Positions 17,177 to 25,486 of a stretch of 64,000 nt of DNA are shown here, one piece after another. Position 1 is the stretch's first letter; every line of letters starts with the position of its first letter. The stretch is from the NCBI GenBank assembly GCA_903899015.1, contig CAIUHP010000068.1, forward strand, positions 55,999-119,998. The letters are read 5' to 3'. A model generated the notes under the pieces. That model saw nothing but the letters and a program-made list of their open reading frames with translations, made no database searches and was not told where the DNA came from. The stretch comes from an uncultured Armatimonadota bacterium. Lineage in GTDB: Bacteria > Armatimonadota > Fimbriimonadia > Fimbriimonadales > Fimbriimonadaceae. Made by a program: the position numbers and the translations under genes.

Positions 17177-18417
17177 TCATTCTCTACACGACGAAGTACA
17201 AAACCGGTGGTGCTGAAATGGAGATGGCAGCCAACCATATGGTTCGTCAAAAGAAGGACTCGATCGCAATTCGCATAGAATCGAAGGCCGAATTCCTCGA
17301 TGCGATTGCATCCATCCAAGAGCCGATCGACGAATTACACTTTATCGGCCATAGCGGGCTCTATGGTCCCATGTTTGGTACAACCAAGTTTCCTGATCAA
17401 ATGAGTCGCTCCGATTGGAGGACGCTGCAGATCCCATTTGCTCCAAACGGTAGCGCCTATTTTCACTGCTGTCGAGGGGCGAGATGGTTTGCACCGTACT
17501 TCGCTCAGCGGTATCGGGTGCCAACTTTTGGGCACATGAGTTACACCACGTTCTCGCATTCGCCTGATTTCTACTGCAAATTGTTGCCGGATCGTGACGA
17601 TGTTTTCGTGGTTTCCGTGCCCGGTTACAAGTCCCGAGGGCTCGTCGGTTATCTTCGTAAAAGAATTGGGCGCGCCCCGACCGTTCCGCTAAGTCGCTTT
17701 GAGCCGGGCCCGGATGAGGATGCTTCCTACGATGGTGTTGCCGAACTATATGACCAAGTCTTTGAAGACTTTCGGGTTCGACGAGATGAGTGGGAGTGGC
17801 TCTCGAAAAACATGATCCGAGACGGATCGGTACTGGATATCGGCTGTGGTAACGGAGCGTTACTGCTCGCGTTGGCCACTCTTATTAAACAGGGGATCGG
17901 CATTGATGTCTCCCATCGTATGATTCAAGTTGCTTCTCACCGAGGGAGAGGAGAAGCCAATTTGAACTTTCGATTGTATGACGGACTATCGGTACCTGGG
18001 GAAGATGAGACCTTCGACGTCGTCATTTCCATGTTGAGCTGGCGTTATTTGGATTGGGATCCGATCGTCAGGGAAATCACTCGACTCTTAAAACCAGGTG
18101 GTCAACTACTGATTGTAGATATGGTTGTTGCGCCGTTCAAGCCGAAGCTCATACCTCGGATTCTGGCTGACAAAGCCCGACACTTTTTTTCTGGAATCGG
18201 AGCACCGTCTTTTCGCAAAGCGCTCAAGCGGCTCGTCCAAGACCCTGCCTGGGCAACCATGCTGCAGCACAATCCGATGCGCGCGGAGCATGAAATGCGT
18301 AATTATTTGCCATCGCGATTCCCAGGAATTGAAATCCAAACCCTGAATCGGACACCAAGATCAGAAATGCTTGCTTGCCGATGGGCGAAGCCCGATTCGC
18401 TAAACGATCGGACTTGA
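17170..18417 (+). CDS. Caspase-like (His/Cys) domain fused to class I SAM methyltransferase
   Basis: TTG 17170 is chosen because it overlaps the previous stop by 7 bp and keeps the first strand (VVILYTT); ATG 17218 is an alternative. Residues 1 to about 150 look like a caspase/CHAT fold: LHFIGHSG (His61-Ser-Gly) and, 40 residues on, AYFHCCRGARW, whose C-C-R-G recalls the caspase QACRG box. Residues about 195-400 are a Methyltransf_11-type domain with VLDIGCGNGALLLAL as motif I, FDVVISMLSWRYLDWD and LLKPGGQLLIVD. I do not recognise this fusion. Peptidase activity is inferred only from the dyad pattern; methylation target unknown. The 3' end overlaps the convergent idi gene by 18 bp. Confidence 0.72.
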   Translation: MVVILYTTKYKTGGAEMEMAANHMVRQKKDSIAIRIESKAEFLDAIASIQEPIDELHFIGHSGLYGPMFGTTKFPDQMSRSDWRTLQIPFAPNGSAYFHCCRGARWFAPYFAQRYRVPTFGHMSYTTFSHSPDFYCKLLPDRDDVFVVSVPGYKSRGLVGYLRKRIGRAPTVPLSRFEPGPDEDASYDGVAELYDQVFEDFRVRRDEWEWLSKNMIRDGSVLDIGCGNGALLLALATLIKQGIGIDVSHRMIQVASHRGRGEANLNFRLYDGLSVPGEDETFDVVISMLSWRYLDWDPIVREITRLLKPGGQLLIVDMVVAPFKPKLIPRILADKARHFFSGIGAPSFRKALKRLVQDPAWATMLQHNPMRAEHEMRNYLPSRFPGIEIQTLNRTPRSEMLACRWAKPDSLNDRT

Positions 18418-18984
18418 TTTCAGCTTTGAGAGTCCGTGAATGAATTGGGCAAGTGCGGGATGTGCTCGAAGTCTTTCTTCATCGAGCTGCTGGATCTCTC
18501 TGAGAATTTGAGGGAACCAGTAGGCGAAATCGCTCGGTGAATCGGTAAGGCGAGTGTCAATTTCACTTGAGCTGAGCCAATCTACTTCGGATACTTCGTC
18601 TGGGTTAGGATGGACATCGTGGCTCCAGAATCCTAGGAGAACGTGGTCGTATTCTTGCTCGGTATAGCCAGAAACCGGGTCGTGAGCCAAGTAGATAAAT
18701 CGGGTGATTTCAGTTAGGTTCGTCTCAATACCCAGTTCCTGTCTTAAAGCTCGTTTGCCTGCAACTTCGGGAGTTTCGTCGAAGTGAGGATGGGTGCAAC
18801 TTGCATTGGCCCACTTTCCTGCAAAGTGATATTTTGACGCAGCTCTTCGTTGAATCAATATTTTTCCGTCGTCGTCTAGCAAGACGACGGAAACCGCTCG
18901 ATGCAAAACTCCCCCTTCTTCATGAGCGGGAATCTTTTCGATGAGGCCAAGTGTTTTGCCTTGATTGTCAACGAGTTGAAGCAT
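18400..18984 (-). CDS. idi: Isopentenyl-diphosphate delta-isomerase, type 1
   Basis: This Nudix-fold enzyme interconverts IPP and DMAPP, feeding isoprenoid units to the carotenoid genes just upstream. Motifs: HRAVSVVLLDDDGKILIQRR, the catalytic Cys in WANASCTHPHFDE, RALRQELGIE (Nudix helix) and the metal-binding Glu region DEVSEVDWLS. The 194-residue length is typical of type 1 Idi. It starts 17 bp after the stop of the desaturase gene and is therefore likely the last gene of the carotenoid operon. Confidence 0.94.
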   Translation of the reverse strand: MLQLVDNQGKTLGLIEKIPAHEEGGVLHRAVSVVLLDDDGKILIQRRAASKYHFAGKWANASCTHPHFDETPEVAGKRALRQELGIETNLTEITRFIYLAHDPVSGYTEQEYDHVLLGFWSHDVHPNPDEVSEVDWLSSSEIDTRLTDSPSDFAYWFPQILREIQQLDEERLRAHPALAQFIHGLSKLKSSPIV

Positions 18985-19001
18985 GGTTTTATCTTTACTT
19001 A

Positions 19002-20447
19002 CTAATTTGAATGGAGCAGACCAACCGCAAACTTACCGCTTAACGTCACCATCGGTAATCCAGCTCCTGGCTGCACGGATCCACCCGCGTAGGCTAAGTT
19101 CAAATACTTTTGATCTTTATTCGATGCCGGGAAGATGCCCCATTGGCGATGTTTATCTTCCAAGCCATACAAAGAACCTCGATAGTTTCCGTGGGCGGAC
19201 TCAAAATAGCTTGGAGTTTGAACTCTTATAAAATCTACGTCGTTGGGATCCCAGGATACGCCGCCCTCGGCAAGAGCATTTGAGACCCTTCCCGTAAATT
19301 CAATCTCTTTGTCCTTCCAATCCATTCGACTGGTCTTAGATGGGGAAGTTACGACGCTAAATACGTTCGAACTTCCTCTTGGTGCCGCCTTACTGTCGAG
19401 GGCTGTTGTCGAGTTGACATAGACAATGGGCTTTTGAGGAAATTGCCCATCTTGATAAAGCTCTTCGAAGCCAATTTGAAAGTTGTCGGGGATGAAAAGG
19501 TTGTGGTGGTCTAATTTCGGCAGAACTTCTCGAACACCCCAGTGAACCGTGAAGTAGCTGAAGCTCGGTTCCGATTGAACAGGCTGACCGAGCCAACCTG
19601 AGAATGTGAACCGGTCAACGTTTGAGATAAAGGCATCAGCGTTTATGATCGAGCCATCTTTGAGAGTCACAGATTGAATCACGCGATCGTCTGTCTGAAC
19701 CGAATCGACATCGGCGTTGAATTGAAATTCAACCCCTAATTCTCGGGCTAATCGCTCGAACGCAGCCGGAATGGCGCGAACCCCTCCGATCGGAAAGTAA
19801 ACGCCTTCTCGAAGCATGTAATAGGGAATCAGGAATGCTCCCGGCGATTTAGCCCAATAAGTTTGACCACCATACGACGGGAACCCATAGAAGAAGGCTC
19901 GCATGAGATGAGACTCGAACATGCGATCGACCTGTTCCTTGTACGTTTGGGTGGGATTGAATCCCATTCCGAACTTGAGTAGGTTCAAATCCAAAAGTTG
20001 AGTCGGACTGACAAAAGGATGGTCGTAAACGGTGCGATCTAAATAGGGTTCAACCTTCTCGATCTTCTGGAGCAGGGATCGAAGATTGCACGAGTCCTTT
20101 TTCGAGATGTCATTCAATATTCTGCAAGCGTCAAGCTCATTTGCCGGAAGATCGAGTGGGGCCTGGCTTCCAAAAAAGACACGCGATAAAGTTTCCAGTC
20201 GTTGGAACTGAAGATAGTCCGCCATCTTTCTGCCGGCAGCGGTAAAGACGGCTTCATAGATTTTGGGAAGAATAATGATGGAGGGGCCGGGATCCAACTG
20301 ATATTCTCCGACCGTTATTCCTGCAGCTTTGCCGCCGGCTTGAGCTGATCGCTCTAGAACCAGCACATCGAAGCCGGCCAAGCGACCGTAAATGGCGGCA
20401 CTTAATCCACCCATGCCAGCTCCAATCACGACGAGTTGTTTGCTCAA
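19002..20447 (-). CDS. Phytoene desaturase-family carotenoid oxidoreductase (CrtI-like, copy A)
   Basis: TTG 20447 is preferred: it overlaps the crtB stop (TTGA), and the FAD motif LVVIGAGMGGLSAAIYGRLAGF begins right after it; an upstream in-frame ATG at 20516 would add an unrelated tail inside crtB. The C-terminal signature YLNLAYAGGSVQPGAGLPMV matches the CrtI family's FLVGAGTHPGGGIPGV region. Family members desaturate phytoene or related polyenes, or oxidise end groups (CrtN/CrtP/CrtD types); the exact role cannot be read here. The roughly 481-residue length is normal. Copy B lies two genes upstream, so the two probably divide the steps. Confidence 0.9.
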   Translation of the reverse strand: MSKQLVVIGAGMGGLSAAIYGRLAGFDVLVLERSAQAGGKAAGITVGEYQLDPGPSIIILPKIYEAVFTAAGRKMADYLQFQRLETLSRVFFGSQAPLDLPANELDACRILNDISKKDSCNLRSLLQKIEKVEPYLDRTVYDHPFVSPTQLLDLNLLKFGMGFNPTQTYKEQVDRMFESHLMRAFFYGFPSYGGQTYWAKSPGAFLIPYYMLREGVYFPIGGVRAIPAAFERLARELGVEFQFNADVDSVQTDDRVIQSVTLKDGSIINADAFISNVDRFTFSGWLGQPVQSEPSFSYFTVHWGVREVLPKLDHHNLFIPDNFQIGFEELYQDGQFPQKPIVYVNSTTALDSKAAPRGSSNVFSVVTSPSKTSRMDWKDKEIEFTGRVSNALAEGGVSWDPNDVDFIRVQTPSYFESAHGNYRGSLYGLEDKHRQWGIFPASNKDQKYLNLAYAGGSVQPGAGLPMVTLSGKFAVGLLHSN

Positions 20448-21352
20448 ATAGCTCGTCCTGACTGATTGAGATGTTCGAGGATACGGTGGGAAGCAACCCC
20501 TACTTTTGCTGCGCAAAGAAGTTTCTGCGCCAAGTTCGTCCGAACTCGGCGATCGAAGATTTGGTATTCGTTAGCTTCAATCTGGTCCAGAATTTGAGAG
20601 TATAGTAGCCGTGCGAGAAGGATTGCCTTTTGAGCGTGTTTGGGAAGCTTCTGGATCCCTGCGTCGGAATAAGCATAAAGGCCGCGGGCACGCTCAATCT
20701 CAAATTGAATGAGTTGTTTAACGTTCGACGTCAGCTTGCCACAGGCGATATCTTGGTTAGAGACTCCAAATCGAGCCATGTCTTCTTGAGGAAGATAGAT
20801 TCTGCCTCGGCGGTAGTCTTCGGCAACATCTCGTAGGAAATTGGTTAGCTGCATGGCTTCTCCGAGCGATTGCGCTTGTGCAATGGTATCGGAATCGGAA
20901 GGAGCACCAATAATCGAGCACATAAGGATGCCGATTGCGCTTGCACTTCCGCGCACATATTCACGAAGCTCTTCGTAAGTTTCGTATCGTGCCTTGTCGA
21001 GATCCATGATCATGGCATTGAGGAAACAGTGCGCTTCTTGAACCGGAAGGTTTCTCTCCCGAATGGCATCACAGAACACGCGCATCGCAGGGTGTTCGGG
21101 TTTTTCACCCGCGATACCCCTGACCATCGAATCTCGCCATGCTTCAAGCTTCGAACGTTGCTCTTGAATCGTAAGGCCCCCAGGGTTGTCCACCCACTCA
21201 TCCGCGATTCTGACAAATCCATAAAGCCCGTGTACTTGCCATTTGATGTCGGCCGGAAATCTGAGCGTGGAAAAGTAATAGGTGGTTCCATGCTTACGAT
21301 GGAGAGCGCGGCATACGGCTACGTCTTCGTCGGTGCGGTATTGAGGATTCAT
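20444..21352 (-). CDS. crtB: Phytoene/squalene synthase family protein (CrtB)
   Basis: ATG 21352 lies in an ATGA overlap with the acyltransferase stop. The two Asp-rich sites of head-to-head prenyl synthases are visible: VRIADEWVDNP near residue 50 and LTNFLRDVAEDYRRGRIYLP near residue 160; AIGILMCSIIG is also typical. The enzyme condenses two GGPP to phytoene (C40) or two FPP to a C30 product. C40 is more likely given the CruF neighbour, but chain length cannot be decided from sequence alone. Confidence 0.93.
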   Translation of the reverse strand: MNPQYRTDEDVAVCRALHRKHGTTYYFSTLRFPADIKWQVHGLYGFVRIADEWVDNPGGLTIQEQRSKLEAWRDSMVRGIAGEKPEHPAMRVFCDAIRERNLPVQEAHCFLNAMIMDLDKARYETYEELREYVRGSASAIGILMCSIIGAPSDSDTIAQAQSLGEAMQLTNFLRDVAEDYRRGRIYLPQEDMARFGVSNQDIACGKLTSNVKQLIQFEIERARGLYAYSDAGIQKLPKHAQKAILLARLLYSQILDQIEANEYQIFDRRVRTNLAQKLLCAAKVGVASHRILEHLNQSGRAI

Positions 21353-22017
21353 TTCTTCGGAATCCTCCGCATATCCCACCGCTCGTTAACGTCCTTCGTT
21401 CCTTCCACAAGTGTCTCGAAAGGAGCATTTGTCTCGATTGCCTTGTCGAGACAAGCGAGCTGAGAAGCTAGCTGATCTTCGCAATGGTCGATAGATTTGA
21501 ACGAGTCAGGTTTTCCGACCCATATCCAGGCTTCCGGTCGCTCGTGCATAGATAATTGATATCGAATCGCTACTGGGGCAAGCTGGACTCCCGGAACGTG
21601 CTTGGCCACAACTTCGATCGCCTTACCGAACTTAAGGATGGATGGTGGGCGATGCATGACTCCTTCTGGGAAAAGGATGAGCGAGTAACCATCCTCTTTC
21701 ATCAATCGGATAGTTTTGCGAACCGTCATTGCCCGGGCGCCGATGTTTCCCTTGCTGAAGCGCATGCCTCCAACCGCCGCAAAAAGCGGAAAGGCATCAA
21801 ACTCTTCGATCCAGTCGAGGCAACGCAAGCCTATCTTTGAAACTAGATGAAAAAGTAGATAGCCATCCATCCAACCGTTGTGGTTGGCGTACAGAATCGT
21901 CGGCGAAGTGAGGCTAGGTCCCTCCGTTCGGTAGTAAACCGTGTGAAATCGGTTACGCACGGATCGTCGGATCATTGATCCGACGAATCGACCGACGATC
22001 CCTTTTTCTTGGCTCAT
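21349..22017 (-). CDS. PlsC-type acyltransferase in carotenoid operon
   Basis: The 222-residue protein carries the glycerolipid acyltransferase box NHNGWMDGYLL (H-x4-D) and the acceptor motif LILFPEGV. PlsC-like enzymes placed between crt genes have been linked to acylation of carotenoid glycosides, analogous in role to staphyloxanthin CrtO, and the glycosyltransferase at 24314 would supply the sugar. It overlaps both neighbours by 4 bp (ATGA junctions). A role in ordinary phospholipid synthesis is the alternative, but the embedded position argues for pigment acylation. Confidence 0.85.
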   Translation of the reverse strand: MSQEKGIVGRFVGSMIRRSVRNRFHTVYYRTEGPSLTSPTILYANHNGWMDGYLLFHLVSKIGLRCLDWIEEFDAFPLFAAVGGMRFSKGNIGARAMTVRKTIRLMKEDGYSLILFPEGVMHRPPSILKFGKAIEVVAKHVPGVQLAPVAIRYQLSMHERPEAWIWVGKPDSFKSIDHCEDQLASQLACLDKAIETNAPFETLVEGTKDVNERWDMRRIPKK

Positions 22018-23468
22018 GCCGGGATGAGCCCCTCCTGAACCAATCGTTGCTCGACAAGCTCAGCGGAAATGAGAACCATCGGCAATCCGTTACCGGGAAC
22101 CGTACTGGCACCCACAAAGAATAAGTTGGGCTGAGTAAGGCTTCTGTTCTGGGGACGCATGAAGGCGCTTTGAAAAAGGTCGTGGCTGATTCCAAAAGCG
22201 GCCCCTTTTTCAAGATTGAGTTCTTGTTGCCATTCCGTCGGCCCGCGACGCTTGATGCCTCGTATTTTCGAAGGATTGAATCCGACTTCCTTGGTCAGGC
22301 GTGCAAAGACTTCTTGTTCTAACTTCTGGGTGGCTTCTTTTGTCGGTGGGCAATCAAGGTTGGGAACGGGCACAAGGAGCATCAGGTTCGAGTGGCCGTT
22401 AGGAGCCATCGAGGGCTCCGTTTTCTTGGAAATGCATGCGTAAAAGGCAGGATCAGAAGGCATAGCCACTTTGTGAAACAGTGAATCGAGGTTGCCATCA
22501 AAATCGTTGCCAAAGAAAACGTTGTGGTGCTCCATACCAGGAAGCTCGCCGTTGTAATCCAAGTACATCAAGTGTGCCGAGCAGGAGTATCTCAACGATC
22601 TTTTCGGTGGGGCTGCCGTGAGTTCTCTCTGCGCATAGGGCATGTCCGCGTTCGCAATGACGATGTCGGCATTGATCACTTCGCCGCCTTGCAGCGTTAC
22701 GCTCTTTTCGTCGATCGATTTGACGTTACAGTTCAGACGGATCTTTGCGCCGCGCTCTTCGGCAAGTCTTGCGATCGCTTCGGAAATCGCAGGGAGTCCA
22801 CCCATTGGATACCAAATCCCTTCGCCATATTCCATGTAAGCAAGCGTCGCGTAAACCCAAGGAGCATCGTGAGGCGATAACCCGAGATACATCGACTGGA
22901 ATGTGAATAGCATCCGCAACTTTGGGTCCTCGAACTTTTTATGGACCCGTTTGGCGAGGTTGCCGAGCATGTGGTTTCGGACCACTCGACCCAGCTGAGG
23001 AGGACTGGCAAAATCGGCAAGGCTTCTAAAATTCTTTCTTACGAAGTGAGGAATGGACTCATCATAGAGCTGCTTGAGCTCTTTTAGGAACTGAGGATAA
23101 GCGGCTGCGGGAGCCGGACCCGATAAATCGGAAATCCGTTTTGCCATCTTCTCAATATCCGTGGTCGCATCAATTTGGATTCCGTCTGAAAAGAAGACTC
23201 GGTAGGTCGGGTCACATAGTCGGATATCGAGATGTTTGTCAAAGCTTTCGCCGACATCCGCGAACAACTTTCGAAACGGGTCGAGCATCATCAGTAGGGT
23301 TGGGCCAGCATCAAAATGGCAGCCACCAACCTGTTCTCGGTGGTTCCGACCACCCACAAAGTTGTTTTTCTCTAAAACAGTTACCGAGTGGCCGCGATGA
23401 GCTAACCGGAGCGCAGTTCCGAGCCCACCGACTCCCGCCCCAACGATAACGATTTGTTTGGATTTCAT
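22014..23468 (-). CDS. Phytoene desaturase-family carotenoid oxidoreductase (CrtI-like, copy B)
   Basis: An FAD/NAD-binding N-terminus (IVIVGAGVGGLGTALRLAHRG, then VLEKNNFVGGRN) and the C-terminal NLFFVGASTVPGNGLPMV signature define the CrtI/CrtN family. The 484-residue length is normal. It is the first gene of the operon that continues through the acyltransferase, crtB, copy A and idi. A 17-base gap lies between a TAAAAT box (23484-23489) and the ATG. Three 11-bp direct repeats occur just upstream. Phytoene desaturation is the default assignment for one of the two copies. Confidence 0.9.
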   Translation of the reverse strand: MKSKQIVIVGAGVGGLGTALRLAHRGHSVTVLEKNNFVGGRNHREQVGGCHFDAGPTLLMMLDPFRKLFADVGESFDKHLDIRLCDPTYRVFFSDGIQIDATTDIEKMAKRISDLSGPAPAAAYPQFLKELKQLYDESIPHFVRKNFRSLADFASPPQLGRVVRNHMLGNLAKRVHKKFEDPKLRMLFTFQSMYLGLSPHDAPWVYATLAYMEYGEGIWYPMGGLPAISEAIARLAEERGAKIRLNCNVKSIDEKSVTLQGGEVINADIVIANADMPYAQRELTAAPPKRSLRYSCSAHLMYLDYNGELPGMEHHNVFFGNDFDGNLDSLFHKVAMPSDPAFYACISKKTEPSMAPNGHSNLMLLVPVPNLDCPPTKEATQKLEQEVFARLTKEVGFNPSKIRGIKRRGPTEWQQELNLEKGAAFGISHDLFQSAFMRPQNRSLTQPNLFFVGASTVPGNGLPMVLISAELVEQRLVQEGLIPA

Positions 23469-23483
23469 GGAATTTAGTGGGTG

Positions 23484-23489
23484 ATTTTA
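23484..23489 (-). promoter_or_regulatory. Candidate -10 box of carotenoid operon
   Basis: On the minus strand this reads TAAAAT, 15 bases before the ATG of the first crtI-like gene. No good -35 hexamer sits at 16-18 bp upstream, which is compatible with an activator- or repressor-controlled promoter next to the direct repeats at 23508-23540. Confidence 0.4.
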
Positions 23490-23507
23490 CGAAATTCGAG
23501 ATTCGCA

Positions 23508-23540
23508 AACTTTAGACAAATTGTATACGAAATCTATACG
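23508..23540 (-). promoter_or_regulatory. Three tandem 11-bp direct repeats, CarH/LitR-like operator
   Basis: Read on the minus strand, three adjacent 11-mers appear: CGTATAGATTT, CGTATACAATT and TGTCTAAAGTT (consensus nGTnTAnAnTT). A degraded fourth may follow at 23497-23507. The period and the core T-n-T-A-n-A resemble the 11-bp direct repeats (nTnTACAnnnn) bound by the B12-dependent photoreceptor CarH, a MerR-family repressor of carotenoid genes. No CarH gene lies in this window; the MerR protein at 31102 lacks a B12 domain. Confidence 0.5.
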
Positions 23541-23553
23541 GGCCTTGTTTCCT

Positions 23554-24279
23554 TCAATCAGATCTGAGATTCAGTGTGAGTAAGACCACAATAACACCTA
23601 GGGCTAGCCAGGCGCGATCAAAGAAAGCAATAGAACCAGAAACGACGATGAACCCGCAAAAAAGGGCAAGCACTTTAGGAGCCAGTTCCTGGTGGAGATT
23701 CTCCCGGGATTGTCGTGAAATGCCACATGCAGCAATGGAAGCCACTACGAACCAACCGATCGAATTAAGAACCGGTACGCCAAAGATGGGGCCTGGAGAG
23801 CGCCAAACCCAATAGTGAAACACGTCGGTCATTGCGCGTTCCATGGGAGCGTCGATTACCGACGCGAGCAGACCGGTCGCCAAGATAGCTCCCCAACCCT
23901 TAAGTCGTGAGCTAGCGACGGCATAACTACCCCCGACAACGAGGATCCATGCAAACGGCAGTAAGAATGGAAATGTGTGTTGTCCGCCGATGGGGATGGA
24001 AGGCCACCATTGTCCCGTGTACTCATATGGACCGAAGGGGTAGCCCGTGTAAAGGCCCAATGTTTCGGCAATGATCGATACAACCGCGATCCACGCTAAC
24101 GCTAGTGCCGAATGAATTTCAATTGCGACGCACGCGGTTCCACTAAGGATCAAGAGGAATGCAGCAATCGGGCGGACCGGGCCAGGATCGATCTTAAACC
24201 ACGTTGATACAGCTGATCCCATAATGGAAAAAGCGATCAGCGAGCAATATATATGGAATAACCATCGAGCTTGCTTCAA
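23554..24279 (-). CDS. cruF: Carotenoid 1',2'-hydratase-type membrane protein (CruF, DUF422)
   Basis: The 241 residues are almost entirely hydrophobic helices (about seven). They contain the DUF422/CruF core YTGYPFGPYEYTGQW and the following GGQHTFPFLLPFAWI. CruF hydrates the C1',2' end of acyclic or monocyclic carotenoids, preparing the hydroxyl that CruG glycosylates, and the next gene across the divergent gap is a CruG-like glycosyltransferase. TTG 24279 is the start; an extended -10 (TGGTATGAT) ends eight bases before it. An 85-bp spacer with its own operator and promoter signals separates it from the desaturase operon. Confidence 0.85.
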   Translation of the reverse strand: MKQARWLFHIYCSLIAFSIMGSAVSTWFKIDPGPVRPIAAFLLILSGTACVAIEIHSALALAWIAVVSIIAETLGLYTGYPFGPYEYTGQWWPSIPIGGQHTFPFLLPFAWILVVGGSYAVASSRLKGWGAILATGLLASVIDAPMERAMTDVFHYWVWRSPGPIFGVPVLNSIGWFVVASIAACGISRQSRENLHQELAPKVLALFCGFIVVSGSIAFFDRAWLALGVIVVLLTLNLRSD

Positions 24280-24287
24280 CGCGAGCC

Positions 24288-24296
24288 ATCATACCA
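24288..24296 (-). promoter_or_regulatory. Extended -10 promoter of cruF
   Basis: The minus strand reads TGGTATGAT, an extended -10 element, eight bases before TTG 24279. There is no Shine-Dalgarno sequence, so the cruF message may be leaderless or nearly so. Confidence 0.4.
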
Positions 24297-24313
24297 GCAC
24301 TCCTATTCACCTG

Positions 24314-25363
24314 ATGATTTTGTTGTATCTGTTGTACGGCTGCCTCGTTCTTATTGCGACCTTGAATCTACTCATGATGCGGCGCCCTAGTGGAGTTGCC
24401 GAAGTTTGCTTCGAAGTGATGATTCCAGCCCGAGACGAAGAACATAACCTTCGTCTTGTGCTTCCACCCCTCATTTCGGGCGGTGCCAAGGTTACGGTTT
24501 TCAATGATGAGTCCACGGATCGAACTGGAGAATTGGCAGGGGAGTTGGGAGCTGACGTGATTGCCCCTTCCCAAGCTTTACCCAAAGGCTGGACGGGTAA
24601 GAACCGCGCATGTCACGAATTATCTCGAGCTTCGACCCACGAATGGGTCGTGTTCTTAGATGCCGATACTCTTCCAAGTGATAACTTTGTAGCGGCTTTG
24701 TCTCACTTCCTAGCCTCTCGCCCTGATCGCGTGCGAGTGGTGAGTGGATTTCCACAGATGCTGCCCGGGCAAGGCATCGAACCTGCTTATTTGGGATGGG
24801 TTCCTTGGATACTGCTTGCCGCAAACCCATTTGGTCTGGTTGCCGTTACGGGAAAAGGACACGTTCGATTTACGAATGGTCAGATAACGGCTTGGCGGAG
24901 GGAAACACTTCTGGACGCGAAGCCTTTTGAATCACTCAAGGGGGAAATTCTCGAAGATGTGAAGATTGGCCGGATGTTGGCTAAGCGAAAGGAACATGTC
25001 GAGATTGCTAATCTCAGTGGAATTCTTAAGGTGCGGATGTATTGGACCCTTGCGGAGGCGATCGACGGGATGTCCAAAAACTCCGCCGATATTGGTGGAA
25101 GTGTCATTGGATCAACCTGTTTTGCGTTTCTATTGTTCTTTATCGCTTGGGGATGGCTAATCGGGGGGCGAGCCGCGTTTCCGCTTTTAGGACTACTGAT
25201 CCTCAGCAAAGTATTGACAGACCGAATAGTAAGGGCACCTTTTTGGACATTCCCGTTTTTGCCACTCACGGTTACCGCCGCGGCCCTGACAGTGTTTCGT
25301 TCGTTGCTTTGGAAGCAACGTGGTGCCGTTAAGTGGAAAGGCCGAACCTACGATCACCGGTAA
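24314..25363 (+). CDS. Family 2 glycosyltransferase, CruG/CrtQ-like carotenoid glycosyltransferase
   Basis: ATG 24314 begins a membrane-anchored GT2 protein (MILLYLLYGCLVLIATLNLL). The GT-A domain has VMIPARDEEHNLRLVLP, VTVFNDESTDRTGELA, WVVFLDADTLPS (metal-binding DxD) and GEILEDVKIGRMLAKR (ED catalytic region). Three more hydrophobic segments lie in the last 90 residues. This architecture fits CruG (2'-O-glycosyltransferase of myxol-type carotenoids) and CrtQ (staphyloxanthin pathway). It is divergent from cruF across a 34-bp gap, supporting a shared pathway. The sugar donor is unknown. Confidence 0.85.
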   Translation: MILLYLLYGCLVLIATLNLLMMRRPSGVAEVCFEVMIPARDEEHNLRLVLPPLISGGAKVTVFNDESTDRTGELAGELGADVIAPSQALPKGWTGKNRACHELSRASTHEWVVFLDADTLPSDNFVAALSHFLASRPDRVRVVSGFPQMLPGQGIEPAYLGWVPWILLAANPFGLVAVTGKGHVRFTNGQITAWRRETLLDAKPFESLKGEILEDVKIGRMLAKRKEHVEIANLSGILKVRMYWTLAEAIDGMSKNSADIGGSVIGSTCFAFLLFFIAWGWLIGGRAAFPLLGLLILSKVLTDRIVRAPFWTFPFLPLTVTAAALTVFRSLLWKQRGAVKWKGRTYDHR

Positions 25364-25389
25364 CCCGGCGTGGTTTCCGTACCTTAAAT

Positions 25390-25430
25390 GCGAGTTGCTT
25401 CGGACCCACTAAGGATCCAACGCAACTCGC
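25390..25430. terminator. 9-bp perfect inverted repeat between convergent genes
   Basis: GCGAGTTGC (25390-25398) and GCAACTCGC (25422-25430) can pair around a 23-base loop. It lies between the convergent ends of the glycosyltransferase and the S55 lipoprotein gene. There is no T-run on either side, so a factor-independent terminator is not certain; a protein-binding or mRNA-protecting hairpin is possible. Confidence 0.35.
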
Positions 25431-25486
25431 GGGCTTATTGATAGCCTGTTGAGCGGTTCTCGATGCCGAACAGCTCTTATCCGATA

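Noticed and set aside
20870..21463. Open frame of 197 residues on the plus strand
   Set aside because: It lies antisense to crtB and the acyltransferase, which have strong family motifs; composition is of shadow type and no family motif is seen.
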